Origin: Acidobacteriota bacterium | GTDB lineage: Bacteria > Acidobacteriota > Terriglobia > Terriglobales > Acidobacteriaceae | Length of the DNA: 8,738 bases | Assembly: GCA_019510535.1 (NCBI GenBank) | Contig: JAEKKE010000112.1 | Coordinates: forward strand, 1-8,738 | Reading direction: 5' to 3' | In this document: positions 6,693-8,738 of the stretch, one piece after another | How the letters are laid out: every line of letters begins with the position of its first letter | Numbering within the stretch: the stretch's first letter is position 1 | Program-made: the position numbers and the translations under genes | Notes under the pieces: generated by a model | What the model was told of the DNA's origin: nothing | Databases searched by the model: none | What the model saw: only the letters and a program-made list of their open reading frames with translations

Positions 6693-7097
6693 TTACACCA
6701 TCCCTTGTTTTTGCAGGAAGCGCTCGAACTGCGGCGCCGGTGCGAACAGAACATGGAGCGGAAGATTCAGCGCCCTGGCATAACGTTCCAGCGTTTCGAG
6801 CGTGACCCGCGAGCGGCCCCTCTCCATCACGGAGATGAACTGCTGCGAGACCTGGGCACGTTCTGCGAGCTCGGGCTGGCTGAAGTGACGGCAGCGCCTG
6901 ACTAAGCGCAGGCGAGTGGCCATCAGGCTCGATGCGGCGACTGTCTGGGACTGTGAAGATTGGGGTTGTTCCGGTTCGGGCGGCGGCGGAGGCGGCAGAA
7001 GGTCTCCGCTGCAGCGGCGGCAGCGCTGGGTCTGGGTCATATATTGCTGCATGCGGCAGCGGGTGCAGCGGATGATCTCGCGGGAGGATGTTTCCAC
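6693..7097 (-). CDS. Zn-ribbon/XRE-family helix-turn-helix regulator
   Basis: A 134-residue protein. An N-terminal zinc-ribbon-like knuckle has Cys11, Cys14, Cys26 and Cys29 (C-x2-C-x11-C-x2-C). A Pro/Gln/Ser linker with six consecutive prolines follows (35-57), then an XRE helix-turn-helix at about 59-118 (RLRLVRRCRHFSQPELAERA, VSQQFISVMERGR) with the usual LETLERYARALNLPLHVLF C-terminal helix. The start is GTG at 7097 with a very strong AGGAGGT seven bases upstream, lying inside the end of the Cro-like gene. It abuts the initiator gene exactly. Position between cro and the initiator is that of lambda cII, so it may be an early phage activator or repressor, though the fold is XRE rather than CII. 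Its targets are unknown. Confidence 0.87.
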   Translation of the reverse strand: METSSREIIRCTRCRMQQYMTQTQRCRRCSGDLLPPPPPPEPEQPQSSQSQTVAASSLMATRLRLVRRCRHFSQPELAERAQVSQQFISVMERGRSRVTLETLERYARALNLPLHVLFAPAPQFERFLQKQGMV

Positions 7098-7100
7098 GGT

Positions 7101-7280
7101 TCAGACCTCCTCTTGGTCGAAGAGCTCCGGATGAAGCTCGTACTTCAACTGCATCAGGCGCTTGGGGGGCAGCGGCGCATCGCTGGGCCACTGGGAGACC
7201 GCGGCTCGGCTCACGCCGAAGATCCGGGCCATCTGCGCTTAGTTGATTCTCAGCAGGGTAAGCGCCTCTTGTTTCGTCAT
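7101..7280 (-). pseudogene. Cro-like small HTH gene with in-frame TAA at codon 14
   Basis: Leftward from ATG at 7280 the frame reads MTKQEALTLLRIN, stop, then AQMARIFGVSRAAVSQW and 28 more residues to TGA at 7101-7103. Across the stop the protein would be about 59 residues and resembles Cro/YdaS-type DNA-binding proteins (x-Q-A-x-M/L-A-R-x-x-G-V-S-R-x-A-V-S-Q-W). The stop at 7241-7239 falls where Gln is common, and CAA to TAA is a single transition. The promoter -10 box lies six bases before the ATG, so this transcript may be leaderless. Initiation at the internal ATG at 7232 (MARIFGVSRAAVSQW, 43 residues) could save part of the protein but would lack the first helix, and no good ribosome site precedes it. 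The last codons contain the strong ribosome site of the next gene. Confidence 0.7.
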
Positions 7281-7286
7281 AGAGAG

Positions 7287-7315
7287 ACGATAAGCGCACT
7301 AACCAAATTAGTCAA
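7287..7315 (-). promoter_or_regulatory. PR-like early promoter with operator O1
   Basis: Reading leftward: -35 TTGACT (7315-7310), a 17-base spacer and -10 TATCGT (7292-7287). This is the best sigma-70-like promoter in the window, directed at the Cro-like/XRE/initiator operon. Operator O1, CTAACCAAATTAG (7299-7311), has CTAA/TTAG arms and overlaps the -35 box and spacer, so repressor binding should block RNA polymerase. Confidence 0.7.
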
Positions 7316-7320
7316 TAACT

Positions 7321-7360
7321 CTAATCGAAACTTGTGCAAATCTGTGCTAAGTTTGATTAA
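7321..7360. promoter_or_regulatory. Operators O2 and O3 next to the repressor start
   Basis: O2 is CTAATCGAAACTTG at 7321-7334. O3 is CTAAGTTTGATTAA at 7347-7360, whose complement is TTAATCAAACTTAG. Both fit the shared pattern CTAATCAAA(Y)TTAG seen at O1 and near 8492, with centres 22-26 bases apart. O3 ends one base before the repressor ATG, so occupancy would shut the repressor gene itself. No clear repressor promoter is visible: TTGTGC at 7333-7338 is a weak -35 candidate with no good -10 box. Confidence 0.55.
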
Positions 7361-7361
7361 C

Positions 7362-8072
7362 ATGCAGACCTTTGGACATCGGATTCAGGCGTTGCGGCGA
7401 GAACTGGGCTATTCGCAGCGCAAGCTGGGAACGCTGATCGGCGCCACCGGGCCGACGATCTTCAACTGGGAGTCGGATACGACGCAGCCTGACCGCATCC
7501 GCCGCTCTCTGCTGGAGTCGGCGGCAGAGGCGCTGAACACCACCGTCGACTACCTGATCTGGGGCAAGGGCGACGCTCATCCGAACGAGCCGTTTCCCAT
7601 GCAGCGCGTCCGCGCCGTGGACGACGGCGAATATCAGGATGACGACGAGGGCGAGGTCCGCATTCCCGTCTACGACGTCCGCCTGCAGGCCGGCCCCGGT
7701 GCCCAACCGCCGGAGTTTATCGAGACCCTGGAGCGGCTCACCTTCAAGAGCTCATGGCTGCGCAAGAAGCGCCTGCGCGAAGCCGACCTGCGCATCGTCA
7801 CAGTCGAAGGCGACAGCATGGTGCCAACGCTGTGGGGAGGCGATAAAGTCGCGGTGAACATCAACCAGCGCAAAGTCGTCGACGGCCGCGTCTTCGCGCT
7901 TGCCTACGGCAACGACCTGCGCATCAAACGCCTCTTCTGGCTCGCCGACGGTCGGTTGCGCATCGTCAGCGACAACAAGGCCTACGCCGAAGAGATCGTC
8001 AACAGCGAAGAGATCGACCGCGTCGTCATCATCGGCCAGGTGATGCACAAGATGGGGGAAGGCGGGTTATAG
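7362..8072 (+). CDS. CI/LexA-like phage repressor (XRE HTH plus S24 peptidase)
   Basis: A 236-residue repressor. The N-terminal XRE helix-turn-helix spans about 3-66 (GHRIQALRRELGYSQRKLG, GPTIFNWES). An acidic linker (86-99) leads to the S24 self-cleavage domain: likely scissile bond Ala110-Gly111 in YDVRLQAGPGA, nucleophile Ser152 in VEGDSMVPTLW and general-base Lys189 in LRIKRLF. All elements needed for RecA-stimulated autocleavage are present, so induction by DNA damage is expected from family knowledge. The start at 7362 is chosen over upstream in-frame codons because homology begins there and the operator cluster lies just before it. The ribosome site is weak and the mRNA may be leaderless, as for lambda cI from PRM. 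It is divergent from the early operon. The stop codon lies inside a GC-rich hairpin. Confidence 0.92.
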   Translation: MQTFGHRIQALRRELGYSQRKLGTLIGATGPTIFNWESDTTQPDRIRRSLLESAAEALNTTVDYLIWGKGDAHPNEPFPMQRVRAVDDGEYQDDDEGEVRIPVYDVRLQAGPGAQPPEFIETLERLTFKSSWLRKKRLREADLRIVTVEGDSMVPTLWGGDKVAVNINQRKVVDGRVFALAYGNDLRIKRLFWLADGRLRIVSDNKAYAEEIVNSEEIDRVVIIGQVMHKMGEGGL

Positions 8073-8078
8073 CCCGCC
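8061..8078 (+). terminator. Hairpin overlapping the repressor stop codon
   Basis: GGCGGG-TTATAG-CCCGCC forms a stem of six GC pairs that can extend inward with a T-G wobble. The TAG stop is in the loop region. The following bases are T-rich but hold no uninterrupted T run, so termination may be inefficient. The core also matches the GCGGGCT-AGCCCGC hairpins of the repeats at 4534 and 5421, so it may be a minimal copy of that family. Confidence 0.45.
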
Positions 8079-8080
8079 TG

Positions 8081-8186
8081 TTGAATGGTTGAATTGTTGA
8101 ATAGTTGAATGGTGCGCGGGCGATTGAATGATTGAAGAATTGAATGATTGAAGAATTGAATGATTGAAGAATTGAATGATTGAATA
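8081..8186. repeat. 8-bp TTGAAT-type tandem repeat array
   Basis: Four units of the form TTGAATNN at 8081-8112, an 11-base GC-rich interruption (8113-8122 region), then eight units at 8123-8186 alternating ATTGAATG and ATTGAAGA and ending ATTGAATA. The alternation makes a 16-base higher-order period. There are no spacers and no cas genes, so it is not CRISPR. A GGCGCC-TATC-GGCGCC hairpin follows at 8188-8203. Confidence 0.92.
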
Positions 8187-8214
8187 AGGCGCCTATCGGC
8201 GCCGGAATCTCCGT

Positions 8215-8450
8215 TGCCCCATTCTTTGTCGAAGACAAAGGTCGGGGTCCCCGGCGAACTTGTTCGCTGGGATTTAGCGTGGGGTATCGCGCTTTGCTTC
8301 CTCCCCGCCTGGGTGCCCCGTCCTCGCAACGCTAGCGGCGGGCGGAGAAGCCACGACTCTTTCACCAATCACATCCAAAATTCATTTCGTCAGACTTTGG
8401 AATTCGTGGCTCCCGGAACCCACCCTTAGCTCCGCGAGGCTGGGGCACCC
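8215..8450. repeat. Second type of nested palindromic element
   Basis: Several stems follow one another: CTTTGTC-GAA-GACAAAG (8224-8240); GCGAAC-TT-GTTCGC (8254-8267), extendable to about ten pairs with one wobble; and a long-range pair GGGTGCCCC (8311-8319) with GGGGCACCC (8442-8450) that encloses AGCCACGA (8349-8356) and TCGTGGCT (8404-8411). No protein-coding signal was found. It looks like a dispersed intergenic repeat or a non-autonomous element. It sits inside the phage immunity region, between the repressor and the second early promoter. Confidence 0.6.
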
Positions 8451-8488
8451 CGGGAGGAGAGAATTGATAAAAATACCGCTTAGCGCTC

Positions 8489-8517
8489 TTGCTAAATTTG
8501 ATTAGTATGGTTATCAT
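8489..8517 (+). promoter_or_regulatory. PL-like second early promoter with operator O4
   Basis: Reading rightward: -35 TTGCTA (8489-8494), a 17-base spacer and -10 TATCAT (8512-8517). The spacer and -35 hold operator O4, CTAAATTTGATTAG (8492-8505). Aligned to the leftward promoter at 7315-7287, 21 of 29 bases agree, including AATTTG-TTAGT and TTATC-T. It should therefore be controlled by the same repressor and fire outward to the right. Downstream, TTATCGC repeats at 8522-8528 and 8531-8537, and TTATCG/CGATAA arms at 8531-8548, may form an extra regulatory site. Confidence 0.6.
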
Positions 8518-8564
8518 TTGTTTATCGCGGTTATCGCAATGCCGATAAGCGCGATGTACACACG

Positions 8565-8738
8565 ATGCTTGTGCCGGCACATCCCGACGCGTTGGAGCAG
8601 CGAATGGCTGACTGGGAGGCTGAAGCTGGTTGCCTCTGGAGCAGCTATCTGGAAGCCGACCGGCGCCGGGCGGTGATCCTGGCCCGCTACCGCTCCACCT
8701 GTTGCGAGCGCGAGCGCTACTGCCACTGCGACCTGCAG
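8565..8738 (+). CDS. Small unknown early-region protein (partial, runs off the window)
   Basis: A frame open from ATG at 8565 to the last base encodes at least 58 residues (MLVPAHPDALEQRMADWEAE...). It is helix-prone and highly charged, with Cys46-Cys47 and Cys53-x-Cys55 near the visible end. I do not recognise the family. No ribosome site precedes 8565; the second Met at 8604 has GGAG six bases upstream and may be the true start. It lies about 40 bases after the likely transcription start of the repressor-controlled promoter at 8489-8517, the place of lambda N or another first early gene. That context, not homology, is the main support. Confidence 0.5.
   Translation, partial: MLVPAHPDALEQRMADWEAEAGCLWSSYLEADRRRAVILARYRSTCCERERYCHCDLQ

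Noticed and set aside
6405..6905. 166-residue plus-strand open frame
   Set aside because: Antisense to the initiator and Zn-ribbon regulator; no recognisable motif and no ribosome site seen.
6649..7299. 216-residue minus-strand open frame across the Cro-like, regulator and initiator start regions
   Set aside because: It is in a different frame from the two genes with recognisable domains and shows no domain of its own.
6960..7361. Extended start for the CI-like repressor
   Set aside because: The extra 134 residues run antisense through the Cro-like and regulator genes and through the operators; homology begins at 7362.
8081..8186. CRISPR array
   Set aside because: Units are 8 bases with no spacers and no cas genes nearby.
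8507..8548. Mini-ORF starting right after operator O4, as the repressor does after O3
   Set aside because: It is only 13 codons (MVIICLSRLSQCR) and overlaps the proposed -10 box; the placement looks like chance.
8514..8726. 70-residue minus-strand frame with a signal-peptide-like Ala/Val stretch
   Set aside because: The hydrophobic Ala/Val run is a by-product of the opposite GC-rich frame, and the frame reads into the proposed promoter region.

Overview
The window looks like chromosomal DNA of a moderately GC-rich soil bacterium. My best guess is an acidobacterium of the Terriglobia type (Granulicella, Edaphobacter or Terriglobus relatives). That guess rests on the palindromic GGGCTTTAGCCC intergenic repeats, the short TTGAAT tandem array, and the combination of gene families. 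No rRNA, tRNA or housekeeping gene is present to confirm the taxon.

Region 1 (1-4455, all minus strand) is a tightly coupled biosynthetic operon. Reading leftward it encodes a type III polyketide synthase with an intact Cys-His-Asn triad, a SAM-dependent methyltransferase, an FAD-dependent oxidoreductase, an acyl carrier protein and a FabF-like ketosynthase with an intact Cys-His-His triad. A further gene starts at base 17 and leaves the window. Neighbouring genes overlap by 1, 4 or 11 bases. The set suggests a phenolic-lipid, alkylresorcinol, alkylpyrone or quinone product whose acyl chain is supplied by the dedicated ACP and ketosynthase, then tailored by methylation and oxidation.

Region 2 (4456-5603) holds a stand-alone H-NOX-fold gene flanked by two related copies of a long nested palindromic repeat in the same orientation. 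The protein keeps the family framework but has Asp where the haem-ligating His should be. It has also lost the conserved Pro, Ser and Arg that pack against or bind the haem, so it is probably not a classical haem NO sensor.

Region 3 (5604-8738) is a compact phage-type immunity and replication module arranged like lambda but mirrored. A LexA/CI-like S24 repressor reads rightward. A divergent early operon reads leftward (Cro-like gene, Zn-ribbon/XRE regulator, replication initiator with a C-terminal DnaA-domain-I-like module). A second early promoter lies beyond the repressor and faces right toward a small unknown gene at the window edge. The two early promoters share 21 of 29 bases, each with a CTAA-N5/6-TTAG operator in the spacer, which points to joint control by the repressor. 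Signs of decay or domestication are an in-frame TAA at codon 14 of the Cro-like gene, no lambda P-like loader gene after the initiator, and host-type repeats between the repressor and the second promoter.

The longest stretch without a confident gene (8073-8564) consists of a hairpin, a 12-copy 8-bp tandem array, another nested palindromic element and the second phage promoter.
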